From: Clostridia bacterium
Lineage (GTDB): Bacteria > Bacillota > Clostridia > Oscillospirales > Butyricicoccaceae
Direction: 5' to 3'
Length of the DNA stretch: 5,607 bases
Assembly (NCBI GenBank): GCA_900763355.1
Contig: CAAFJY010000087.1
Span: forward strand, 1 to 5,607
In this document: positions 1 through 5,411 of the stretch, in pieces
Position numbering within the stretch: the stretch's first letter is position 1
Layout: each line of letters starts with the position of its first letter
Notes under the pieces: model-generated
Told to the model about the DNA's origin: nothing
The model's database searches: none
The model's input: the letters and a program-made list of their open reading frames with translations, nothing else
Translations under genes and position numbers: made by a program

Positions 1-13
1 CTGTCAAGATCCA

Positions 14-35
14 TTTTCTCGCCCCAGAGAGAAAA
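14..35. repeat. Perfect 7-bp inverted repeat upstream of the methyltransferase promoter
   Basis: TTTTCTC (14-20) and GAGAAAA (29-35) are perfect reverse complements separated by 8 bases. The repeat lies over the place where the -35 box of the promoter at 39-47 would be. It is either an operator-like site or chance in an A/T-rich patch. No regulator can be named from the window. Confidence 0.4.
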
Positions 36-38
36 CTG

Positions 39-47
39 TGCTAAAAT
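39..47 (+). promoter_or_regulatory. Extended -10 promoter of the rRNA methyltransferase gene
   Basis: TGC-TAAAAT (39-47) fits an extended -10 element (TGn followed by a five-of-six match to TATAAT). No convincing -35 box sits 17 bases upstream, as is common for extended -10 promoters. Transcription would begin near 54, giving a leader of about 25 nt before the ATG at 79. This placement also argues against using the upstream in-frame ATG at 46, which overlaps the -10 box itself. Confidence 0.55.
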
Positions 48-78
48 GCAGAAAGATCAAAAAAAGGAAGGTCATCCT

Positions 79-1311
79 ATGAAATCGAACCGGGAATATC
101 CCGCTCTCACCATCACGGAAAAGGGCGCGCGCTGGGTGGAGGGCGGCCACCCCTGGATCTATGCCGCCGAGGTGCTCCGCACACCGGAGGGGCTGGAAAA
201 CGGCGCGCTGGCCGATGCCGTCAGCGAAAAGGGGAAATATCTGGGCACGGGCTTTTTCAGCCGGGAGAGCAAGATCCGCCTGCGCCTGGTGTCCCGCAAC
301 GCCAACGACCGGTTCGACCCCGCCTTCTGGAAGCGCCGGCTCCAATACGCCTGGAATTACCGGAAGACCGTCATGGGGGCGCAGGATCTTTCCTGCTGCC
401 GGGTGATCTTTGGGGAGGCCGACGGCTTCCCCGGGCTGACGGTGGACCGCTTCGGCCCGCTGCTGGTGACCCAGACCCTGTCGGTGGGGATGGAGCGCAT
501 CAAAGGGATGCTCTTCCCCCTCCTGGTCCGGGTGCTGGAGGAGGACGGGCAGGAGATCACAGGCCTCTTTGAGCGCAACGACGTGGCCATCCGCGCCCTG
601 GAGGGCCTGGAGCAGAACAAGGGCTGGTTCCCTCTGGAGGGAAAGCCCCTGCCGGAGAGCCCCGTCACCGAAATCTGCGAAAATGGTGTGCGCTACCGGG
701 TCGATGTGGAAAATGGGCAGAAGACCGGCTTTTTCCTGGATCAGAAATACAACCGCCTGGCGGTGGCCCGGCTGGCCCGGGGGAAGCGGGTGCTGGACTG
801 CTTTACTCACACCGGGTCCTTTGCCCTCAACGCCGCCCTCGGGGGCGCTGAGCACGTCACAGCAGTGGATGTGTCGGCCTCCGCCATCGAGATGGCCAAA
901 GACAATGCCGCTCGCAACGGTCTTTTGGACCGGATGAATTTTGTGGTGGAGGATGTGTTCGACCTCCTCCCCCGGCTGGAGGAGAGCCGGCAGAAGCCCT
1001 ATGACTTCATTATTTTGGATCCCCCGGCTTTCACCAAGTCACGCAAGACCGTCCGCAGCGCCGAGCGGGGATACAAGGAGATCAATCTCCGCGCCCTGCG
1101 GCTTCTGCCCCGGGGCGGGTATTTCGCCACGGCCTCTTGCAGCCATTTCATGCCGTCGGAGCTCTTTGAAAAGATGTTGCGCTCGGCAGCCCGGGACGCG
1201 GGGGTGGAGCTGCGGCAGATCGAGGCCCGGCAGCAGGCTCCCGACCACCCCATCCTCTGGAACGTCCCGGAGACCGATTATCTCAAGTTCTATCTCTTCC
1301 AGGTGGTGTGA
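79..1311 (+). CDS. rlmI: RlmI-family class I SAM-dependent 23S rRNA (cytosine-5) methyltransferase
   Basis: The 410-residue product has the layout of the RlmI/YwbD family (COG1092), whose E. coli member makes m5C1962 in 23S rRNA using S-adenosylmethionine. Residues 1 to about 75 look like a PUA-type RNA-binding domain (GHPWIYAAEV near the start). A middle domain follows, then the Rossmann methyltransferase domain with NGQKTGFFLDQ (212-222), SAM-binding motif I VLDCFTHTGSFALN (238-251), motif IV DPPAF (314-318) and ASCSHF (352-357), whose Cys354 is the expected catalytic cysteine. The start is ATG 79, because AAGGAAGG (64-71) lies 7 bases upstream; an in-frame ATG at 46 falls in the promoter and has no ribosome binding site. 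Length matches the family (about 390-410). The gene stands alone on the plus strand and converges on fhs. The exact target base is inferred from the family and is less certain than the enzyme class. Confidence 0.9.
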   Translation: MKSNREYPALTITEKGARWVEGGHPWIYAAEVLRTPEGLENGALADAVSEKGKYLGTGFFSRESKIRLRLVSRNANDRFDPAFWKRRLQYAWNYRKTVMGAQDLSCCRVIFGEADGFPGLTVDRFGPLLVTQTLSVGMERIKGMLFPLLVRVLEEDGQEITGLFERNDVAIRALEGLEQNKGWFPLEGKPLPESPVTEICENGVRYRVDVENGQKTGFFLDQKYNRLAVARLARGKRVLDCFTHTGSFALNAALGGAEHVTAVDVSASAIEMAKDNAARNGLLDRMNFVVEDVFDLLPRLEESRQKPYDFIILDPPAFTKSRKTVRSAERGYKEINLRALRLLPRGGYFATASCSHFMPSELFEKMLRSAARDAGVELRQIEARQQAPDHPILWNVPETDYLKFYLFQVV

Positions 1312-1312
1312 A

Positions 1313-1351
1313 AAACAAAAAACCCCCGCTGCGCAGCAGCGGGGGTTTTGT
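1313..1351. terminator. Bidirectional intrinsic terminator between rlmI and fhs
   Basis: A perfect 10-bp G+C-rich stem (CCCCCGCTGC at 1323-1332, GCAGCGGGGG at 1336-1345) with a 3-base loop is flanked by an A-run (1317-1322) on the left and TTTTGTT on the right. Read on the plus strand it ends the methyltransferase transcript 12 bases after the stop. Read on the minus strand it ends fhs, with the stronger tail TTTTTTGTTTTT. The convergent gene pair therefore shares one terminator. Confidence 0.93.
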
Positions 1352-1360
1352 TCTATTTGC

Positions 1361-3037
1361 TTAAAACAGACCGGTGATGCGGCCGTTTTCGTCCACGTCG
1401 ATTCGCTCGGCGGCGGGGACCTTGGGAAGACCGGGCATGGTCATGATATCCCCCGTGAGGGCCACCACAAAGCCCGCCCCGGCCGAGACCTTCACATTCC
1501 GGACGGTGACGGTGAAGCCCGTGGGAGCCCCCAGCTTGGTGGGGTCGTCGGAAAAGCTGTATTGGGTCTTGGCCATGCACACGGGGAGACCGCCGAAGCC
1601 CAGCTGGGTCAGCTTTTTCAGCTGGGCCTGGGCCGCGGGGGTGAAGGTCACCCCGTCGCCGCCATAGATCTTTTTCACGATGGCTTCGATCTTCTCCGGC
1701 AGGGAGGCGCTGAGATCATAGGAGAAGGTGAAGTCCCCCTTCTCCTCCTCGCACAGGCGAATGACCTCCCGGGCAAGGGCTTCGCCGCCCTTGCCCCCTT
1801 CGGCCCACACGGTGGAGAGGACGGTGTTGACCCCCAGCTCCCGGCATTTTTCCATGATGAAGCCGATCTCGGCGTCGGTATCGGTGGGGAAGCGGTTGAC
1901 GGCCACCACGCAGGGGAGCCGGTAGACGTTTTTGATGTTGGACACATGGCGGAGGAGGTTGGGGATGCCCCGCTCCAGCGCGGCCAGATCCTCGGTGCCC
2001 AGGGATTTTTTGTCCAGCCCCCCGTGCATCTTGAGGGCCCGGACGGTGGCCACCACCACCACGGCGGCGGGGGTGAGCCCCGCCATGCGGCACTTGATGT
2101 CCAGGAACTTTTCGGCCCCCAGGTCGGCGCCGAAGCCCGCCTCGGTGACGGTATAATCCCCCATTTTCAGGGCCATCCGGGTGGCCATCACGGAATTGCA
2201 CCCGTGGGCGATGTTGGCAAAGGGCCCGCCGTGGACAAAGGCGGGGGTGCCCTCCAGGGTCTGGACCAGGTTGGGCTTGAGGGCGTCCTTGAGCAGGGCG
2301 GTCATAGCCCCGGCGGCGTGGAGCTGGGCACAGGTCACCGGCTCGCCCCAGACGTTGTAGCCCACGATGATGCGGCCCAGCCGCTCCTTCAGGTCGGTGA
2401 TGGAGGTGGCCAGGCACAGAACGGCCATGATCTCCGAGGCCACGGTGATGTCAAAGCCATCCTCCCGGGGGGTGCCGTTGGCCTTGCCCCCCAGGCCGTC
2501 CACCACCGAGCGCAGCTGGCGGTCGTTCATGTCCACGCACCGCCGCCAGGTGATGCGGCGGGGATCGATGTTGAGCTCGTTGCCCTGCTGGATGTGGTTG
2601 TCCAGCATGGCGGCCAGAAGATTGTTGGCCGCGCCGATGGCGTGGAAATCCCCGGTGAAGTGGAGATTGATGTCCTCCATGGGGACCACCTGGGCATAGC
2701 CGCCCCCGGCAGCCCCGCCCTTGACCCCGAACACCGGACCCAGGGAGGGCTCCCGCAGGGCTACGGTGACATCCTTGCCGCAGCGGCGCAGACCGTCGGC
2801 CAGGCCGATGGTGGTGGTGGTCTTGCCCTCGCCGGCGGGGGTGGGGGTGATGGCCGTCACCAGGATGAGCTTGCCGTCGGGCTGGGCGGTCTCCTTCAGC
2901 AGGGAGAGGTCGATCTTGGCCTTGTACCGGCCATAGTGCTCCAGATATTTTTCCTCCACATGGGCGGTGCGGGCGATCTCGTCGATGGGCCGGAGGGTGC
3001 AGGCCTGGGCGATCTCGATGTCGGATCTGTATTCCAT
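1361..3037 (-). CDS. fhs: Formate--tetrahydrofolate ligase (10-formyl-THF synthetase)
   Basis: This cytosolic enzyme joins formate to tetrahydrofolate with ATP to give 10-formyl-THF, the one-carbon donor for purine synthesis and initiator tRNA formylation and, in acetogens, a Wood-Ljungdahl step. The 558 residues match the usual length of about 556. Visible are the P-loop TPTPAGEGKTTTTIGL (64-79), REPSLGPVFG (95-104), the family signature GVKGGAAGGGY (104-114), TGDFHAIGAA, the WRRCVDMNDRQLR stretch and the second signature VATVRALKMHGG (329-340). The C terminus GRITGLF is typical. The start is ATG 3037: TAAAGGAG lies 8 bases upstream (complement of 3046-3053). The reading frame stays open to 3187, but those 50 extra codons lie within the riboswitch leader and are not coding. 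The gene is monocistronic, with its own promoter, a ZTP-type leader switch and a terminator shared with the methyltransferase gene. Nothing looks truncated. Confidence 0.98.
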   Translation of the reverse strand: MEYRSDIEIAQACTLRPIDEIARTAHVEEKYLEHYGRYKAKIDLSLLKETAQPDGKLILVTAITPTPAGEGKTTTTIGLADGLRRCGKDVTVALREPSLGPVFGVKGGAAGGGYAQVVPMEDINLHFTGDFHAIGAANNLLAAMLDNHIQQGNELNIDPRRITWRRCVDMNDRQLRSVVDGLGGKANGTPREDGFDITVASEIMAVLCLATSITDLKERLGRIIVGYNVWGEPVTCAQLHAAGAMTALLKDALKPNLVQTLEGTPAFVHGGPFANIAHGCNSVMATRMALKMGDYTVTEAGFGADLGAEKFLDIKCRMAGLTPAAVVVVATVRALKMHGGLDKKSLGTEDLAALERGIPNLLRHVSNIKNVYRLPCVVAVNRFPTDTDAEIGFIMEKCRELGVNTVLSTVWAEGGKGGEALAREVIRLCEEEKGDFTFSYDLSASLPEKIEAIVKKIYGGDGVTFTPAAQAQLKKLTQLGFGGLPVCMAKTQYSFSDDPTKLGAPTGFTVTVRNVKVSAGAGFVVALTGDIMTMPGLPKVPAAERIDVDENGRITGLF

Positions 3038-3080
3038 GTTCAGCGCTCCTTTACCTTTCTCTTTTCGGGCGGATGGGTAC

Positions 3081-3121
3081 AAAAAAGGCACACGGATCCA
3101 AAAAATCAGGATCTGTGTGCC
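3081..3121 (-). terminator. Intrinsic terminator (expression platform) in the fhs leader
   Basis: On the minus strand GGCACACAGATCC (3121-3109) pairs with GGATCCGTGTGCC (3099-3087) with a single A/C mismatch. The loop is 9 bases and T-rich, and six T residues follow (3086-3081). It stands 44 bases before the fhs ATG. The upstream arm shares GGCA with the conserved 3' core of the ZTP-type aptamer (3133-3118), so folding of the ligand-bound core and of the terminator should exclude each other. This predicts that ligand switches transcription on. Confidence 0.9.
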
Positions 3122-3210
3122 CAGACGGTCGGCAAAACGGGCGGTATCTTCGCCCGAAACGTCCCCGGCTCCGCTGTGGTGCTCCACAAGTTCCGTCAGT
3201 CGCGGGGGAC
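3118..3210 (-). promoter_or_regulatory. ZTP (pfl-type) riboswitch aptamer upstream of fhs
   Basis: ZTP riboswitches sense the purine intermediate Z nucleotides (ZMP/ZTP), which build up when 10-formyl-THF is short, and control folate and purine genes. Read on the minus strand, the leader shows the two-part fold. P1 is GTCCCC (3210-3205) with GGGGAC (3166-3161), enclosing the conserved GCGACTGACGGAAC stretch. P2 is TGTGG/CCACA around a short loop, followed by GCGGAGC. Next comes a variable linker hairpin CGGGCG/CGCCCG (3156-3151 with 3143-3138), then the hallmark 3' domain GCCGACCGTCTGGGCA (3133-3118), which differs from the consensus as I recall it (GCCGACCGCCTGGGCA) at one base. The position before fhs and the abutting terminator agree with this class. 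The assignment is by eye from conserved elements and was not scored by a covariance model. Confidence 0.92.
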
Positions 3211-3241
3211 GGAGCCCCGAACCGGGGGCTCTGTATTTTTT

Positions 3242-3270
3242 ATGATACCAGCCCCGGGCCCCGCTGTCAA
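3242..3270 (-). promoter_or_regulatory. Sigma-A promoter of fhs and its riboswitch leader
   Basis: On the minus strand TTGACA (3270-3265) is a perfect -35 box, followed by a 17-base spacer and TATCAT (3247-3242) as -10 box. TGG directly before it makes an extended -10. Transcription should begin near 3235, about 200 nt before the fhs ATG. A 6-bp hairpin AGCCCC/GGGGCT (3230-3213) then sits almost at the RNA 5' end. The promoter begins only 15 bases after the stop codon of the DUF523 gene. Confidence 0.9.
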
Positions 3271-3281
3271 GGGGACCGGGG
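3252..3281. repeat. G+C-rich inverted repeat with the fhs -35 box in its loop
   Basis: CCCCGGGCCCC (3252-3262) and GGGGACCGGGG (3271-3281) are 11-base arms complementary except at one position, separated by 8 bases (3263-3270). The -35 hexamer of the fhs promoter lies in that gap. On the minus strand no T-run follows, so it is a poor terminator for the DUF523 gene. On the plus strand an A/T-rich tail (GAAATTATTTTTT) follows, but no plus-strand gene needs it. Confidence 0.5.
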
Positions 3282-3285
3282 GAAA

Positions 3286-3723
3286 TTATTTTTTCGGGAA
3301 AAGGGCCTCGATCCGGCTTTCCCCCGTGACGGGGATGCCGTGCTCCTTCAGCAGCCGGGCGGTGACCCCGTCCCCGGGGATCAGGGTGCCGGAAAAGCTC
3401 CCGTCATAGATGTACCTGCAGCCGCAGGAGGGGCTGCGTTCTTTAAGAATGGCTCCCTGACAGTCATAGAGCCGCGCCAGCATGAATGCGCATTGGGCAC
3501 CCCGGGCATATTCCGCCGTGACATCCCGTCCTTCCCGGTTGATGACGCGGCAGCCCCTGCATTCCGCCGGGGGGCGGGGCGTGGGGAGTCCGCCAAGCTG
3601 CTCGGGACAGACGGGGATGAGCCGGTGCTCCGCCATCAGTTCCAGCACCTGGGGCGCGGGCTTGGAGGCCCCGTCGTACCGGCAGGGGAGCCCCAGAAGA
3701 CAGGCGCTCACCAGCAGGGTCAT
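3286..3723 (-). CDS. DUF523 family cysteine-rich protein (possible Fe-S protein, TudS-like)
   Basis: The 145-residue product opens with the family hallmark VSACLLGLPCRYDG (5-18) and carries VCPEQLGGLPTPR (38-50), CRGC (55-58) and ERSPSCGCRYIYDG (95-108). It has nine cysteines in total. A characterised DUF523 member, the thiouracil desulfidase TudS, holds a [4Fe-4S] cluster with three cysteines. By position Cys8, Cys39 (in CPE) and Cys100 (in SPSCG) are the likely equivalents here, so an iron-sulfur desulfidase-type role is plausible but inferred. No signal peptide or membrane segment is seen, so it should be cytosolic. The start is ATG 3723: GGAGG (complement of 3731-3735) lies 7 bases upstream, whereas the in-frame ATG at 3741 lacks such a site. 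The ATG overlaps the TGA of the upstream ArsC/Spx-like gene (ATGA), a sign of translational coupling. No clear terminator of its own follows; the fhs promoter begins 15 bases on. Confidence 0.9.
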   Translation of the reverse strand: MTLLVSACLLGLPCRYDGASKPAPQVLELMAEHRLIPVCPEQLGGLPTPRPPAECRGCRVINREGRDVTAEYARGAQCAFMLARLYDCQGAILKERSPSCGCRYIYDGSFSGTLIPGDGVTARLLKEHGIPVTGESRIEALFPKK

Positions 3724-4070
3724 TTCAGCGCCTCCGTCCATTCCTTTTCCCGGAAGCCCACCAAAACGGTATCCTCTGTCACCAGAATGGGCCGCTTGAC
3801 CAGCATCCCGTCGGTGGCCAGGAGGGCAAGCTGGGCGTCCTCGTCCATCTCCGGGAGACGGCGGGCCAGATCCAGCGCCCGATAGCTCTGGCCGCTGGTG
3901 TTAAAAAACCGCTTCAGGGGCAGGCCGGACTTGGCCTGCCACGCGGCCAGCTCTTCTGCCGTGGGGGGGTGGAGCTTGATGTCCCGGAGGGCGAAGGAGA
4001 GCCCCCGGTCCTCCAAAAACTTCTTCGCTTTCTGGCAGGTGGAACACCTGGGATAGCAGACAAACAGCAT
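3720..4070 (-). CDS. ArsC/Spx-like thioredoxin-fold protein (YffB/MgsR/Spx superfamily)
   Basis: The 116-residue protein has the compact thioredoxin-fold plan of the ArsC/Spx superfamily: MLFVCYPRCSTCQKAKKFL (1-19) with a CSTC redox pair at Cys9 and Cys12, a middle helical part with NTSGQSYR (57-64), and MLVKRPILV (89-97), matching the family's conserved KRPIL element. Members include glutaredoxin-dependent arsenate reductases, the RNA polymerase-binding regulators Spx and MgsR, and many small proteins of unknown role. The CXXC resembles Spx and YffB-type proteins more than the CGTSRNT loop of the classic plasmid ArsC. No arsenic resistance gene is nearby, so an arsenate role is not supported. 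The start is ATG 4070 (GGAGG 8 bases upstream); a TTG at 4085 in the same frame lies beyond that site. It is the first gene of a two-gene operon, and its TGA overlaps the ATG of the DUF523 gene. Confidence 0.88.
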   Translation of the reverse strand: MLFVCYPRCSTCQKAKKFLEDRGLSFALRDIKLHPPTAEELAAWQAKSGLPLKRFFNTSGQSYRALDLARRLPEMDEDAQLALLATDGMLVKRPILVTEDTVLVGFREKEWTEALK

Positions 4071-4100
4071 AAAACGCGCCTCCAAGGATGATTTTTCCCC

Positions 4101-4129
4101 AGTATACCGTTTTTTCCGGAAAAGCGCAA
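4101..4129 (-). promoter_or_regulatory. Promoter of the ArsC/Spx-like plus DUF523 operon
   Basis: On the minus strand TATACT (4106-4101) is a good -10 box, and TTGCGC (4129-4124), a weak -35, lies exactly 17 bases upstream. The spacer contains a perfect 12-base palindrome TTTTCCGGAAAA (4123-4112). Transcription would start near 4095, about 25 nt before the ATG at 4070. The weak -35 with a palindrome beside it would suit a regulated promoter, which is inference. Confidence 0.65.
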
Positions 4130-4169
4130 GGGCGCGGGGAAAAGCGGGGCTTTCCGCAGAAAATTTGCG

Positions 4170-4211
4170 GGAAAATAGAAAGATCCCCGCGCGCCCGGGG
4201 ACGTGCGGGGA
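4170..4211 (-). terminator. Likely intrinsic terminator after rplT
   Basis: On the minus strand TCCCCGC (4211-4205) pairs with GCGGGGA (4190-4184) across a 14-base loop, and a T-rich tract TCTTTCTATTTTC (4183-4171) follows. An alternative pairing of CCCC and GGGG inside the loop is also possible. It starts 10 bases after the rplT stop. A second hairpin, CCGCA/TGCGG (4170-4154), comes next and may back it up. Confidence 0.75.
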
Positions 4212-4221
4212 AATGTACGCT

Positions 4222-4575
4222 TTAGAGAGCAGCCTTGGCCTTTTCCACCAGGGCGGTGAAGGCGGCCTTGTCGGAGACGGCGATCTCGGCGAGCATCTTG
4301 CGGTTGAGCTCGATGCCGGCCTTCTTCAGGCCGTTCATGAAGCGGCTGTAGTTGATGCCGTTCATCTTGCAGGCGGCGCTGATGCGGGAGATCCACAGGC
4401 GGCGGAAATCGCGCTTCTTCAGCTTGCGGCCCACATAGGCATACCGCAGGGACTTCATCACCTGCTGGTTGGCGACCTTGAAGTGGTTCTTTTTGTTGCC
4501 CCAATAGCCCTTCGCCAGCTTAATGATCTTTTTTCTTCTCTTGCGCGTCATCATCGCGCCTTTTACTCTAGCCAT
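4222..4575 (-). CDS. rplT: 50S ribosomal protein L20
   Basis: L20 is an early-assembling 23S rRNA-binding protein of the large subunit, and in several bacteria it represses its own operon through the leader mRNA. The 117 residues are the normal length. The strongly basic N terminus MARVKGAMMTRKRRKKIIKL, GYWGNKKN, and the family signature at 54-70 (KRDFRRLWISRISAACK) are all present. ATG 4575 has an ideal AAGGAGG (complement of 4583-4589) 7 bases upstream. It is the last gene of the operon, 25 bases after rpmI, and is followed by a terminator. Nothing is unusual in the protein. Confidence 0.98.
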   Translation of the reverse strand: MARVKGAMMTRKRRKKIIKLAKGYWGNKKNHFKVANQQVMKSLRYAYVGRKLKKRDFRRLWISRISAACKMNGINYSRFMNGLKKAGIELNRKMLAEIAVSDKAAFTALVEKAKAAL

Positions 4576-4600
4576 GATTTATCCTCCTTCTGACTCAGGG

Positions 4601-4801
4601 TTATTTGTACGGGACCAGACGCTTCAGGGTCGGCGCGGTGGTGGAACCGGCCATGAAAGCCTTGCGCAGGTGGCGCTTCCGCTTGGTGGACTTACAGCCC
4701 TTGATATCGTGACGTCTGTTGGCGCTGTTCAGCTTGACCTTCCCGGTCTTGGTGACAGAGACACGCTTCTTGGCGCCGGAATGGGTTTTGATTTTCGGCA
4801 T
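4601..4801 (-). CDS. rpmI: 50S ribosomal protein L35
   Basis: This is a small basic large-subunit protein of 66 residues, the usual length. The N terminus MPKIKTHSGAKKRVS carries the L35 signature (IKTHSGAKKRVS, 4-15). NRRHDIKGCKSTKRKRHLRK lies in the middle, and the protein ends TLKRLVPYK. ATG 4801 is preceded by AGGAAGGAG (complement of 4810-4818) at 8 bases. It sits between infC (45-base gap) and rplT (25-base gap) in the conserved order. Confidence 0.98.
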   Translation of the reverse strand: MPKIKTHSGAKKRVSVTKTGKVKLNSANRRHDIKGCKSTKRKRHLRKAFMAGSTTAPTLKRLVPYK

Positions 4802-4846
4802 GGTTGCTGCTCCTTCCTAAAAAAGCACTTGGCTTATGATAACGAT

Positions 4847-5359
4847 TTATTTTTTGGGGCCGATAAACATCAGCATCTGGCGGCCCTCCAGCTTGGCGGG
4901 CTTTTCCACCGTGCCAAACTCGGCGCAGGCCTCGGCGAACCGCTGCATCACACCCAGCCCGATGTCGGTATGCGCCATCTCCCGTCCGCGGAAGCGGATG
5001 CTGGCCTTGACCTTGTCCCCGCTCTTGAGGAACTTTTCCGCGGCCTTGACGCGGACCTCGAAATCGTGGACGTCGATCTTGGCAGAGAGGCGAACCTCCT
5101 TGATATCGACGATCTTCTGGTTCTTGCGGGCTTCCTTGTCCTTTTTGGCCTGTTCAAAGCGGAACTTGCCGTAGTCCATCACGCGGCACACCGGCGGCTC
5201 GGCCTTGGGGGCGATCTTGACCAGGTCCAGGCCTCGGGCCACAGCCGTTTCCATCGCCTGGCGGAGAGGGACGACTCCCAGCTGGGAACCATCGCTGTCG
5301 ATCAGTCGGACTTCCTTGTCACGAATTTCTTCGTTGATCTGATGCTCCAAAGTGCTAAT
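4847..5359 (-). CDS. infC: Translation initiation factor IF-3, with an ATT start codon
   Basis: IF-3 binds the 30S subunit, prevents 50S joining, and checks the start codon and initiator tRNA. The 170-residue protein has an N-terminal domain (to about 72) containing the IF-3 signature RVMDYGKFRFEQAK (59-72), a lysine-rich linker, and a C-terminal domain with IDVHDFEVRVKAAEKFL and RFRGREMAH. I place the start at ATT 5359: AGGAGGTG (5374-5367) lies upstream, with 9 bases between AGGAGG and the ATT, giving (M)STLEHQINEEIRD. The first conventional alternative is TTG 5350, which sits 18 bases from that site and has none of its own. AUU starts are known for infC in E. coli and bacilli, where IF-3 rejects its own weak start codon as feedback. 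It heads the infC-rpmI-rplT operon, behind a leader attenuator. Confidence 0.96.
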   Translation of the reverse strand: MSTLEHQINEEIRDKEVRLIDSDGSQLGVVPLRQAMETAVARGLDLVKIAPKAEPPVCRVMDYGKFRFEQAKKDKEARKNQKIVDIKEVRLSAKIDVHDFEVRVKAAEKFLKSGDKVKASIRFRGREMAHTDIGLGVMQRFAEACAEFGTVEKPAKLEGRQMLMFIGPKK

Positions 5360-5382
5360 GTTTGTACACCTCCTAAAAAATC

Positions 5383-5411
5383 AAAAAAAACGGGCGGCAG
5401 TCTGCCGTCCG
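5383..5411 (-). terminator. Intrinsic terminator (attenuator) in the infC leader
   Basis: On the minus strand CGGACGGCA (5411-5403) pairs with TGCCGCCCG (5399-5391) with one A/C mismatch and a 3-base loop, and eight T residues follow (5390-5383). It stands after the promoter and before the infC ribosome binding site, so it must be bypassed for any of the three operon genes to be made. GATTTTTT then AGGAGG comes directly after it. Confidence 0.92.

Noticed and set aside
46..78. Eleven-residue N-terminal extension of the methyltransferase from ATG 46
   Set aside because: That ATG overlaps the -10 box and has no ribosome binding site, while AAGGAAGG sits correctly before ATG 79.
4..855. Minus-strand open frame of 283 codons opposite the methyltransferase
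   Set aside because: It is a shadow of the plus-strand gene and its translation matches no family that I recognise. It also overlaps the promoter region.
3038..3187. N-terminal extension of fhs by 50 codons
   Set aside because: The extra frame lies in the riboswitch and terminator. The ATG at 3037 has a proper ribosome binding site, and the protein from there has the normal length and N terminus.
3081..3235. T-box or S-box (SAM) leader before fhs
   Set aside because: No T-box sequence or tRNA-specifier layout and no SAM core is seen; the conserved elements match the ZTP class.
941..3409. Very long plus-strand open frame (822 codons) opposite fhs
   Set aside because: It runs antisense through the well-recognised fhs, its riboswitch and the shared terminator, and its translation is rich in Gly, His and Pro, as expected from the complement of G+C-rich codons. 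It has no recognisable domain and no ribosome binding site.
3720..4070. Arsenate reductase as a firm function
   Set aside because: The fold family is clear, but the CSTC pair and the lack of any ars gene nearby do not support arsenate resistance, so only the superfamily is stated.
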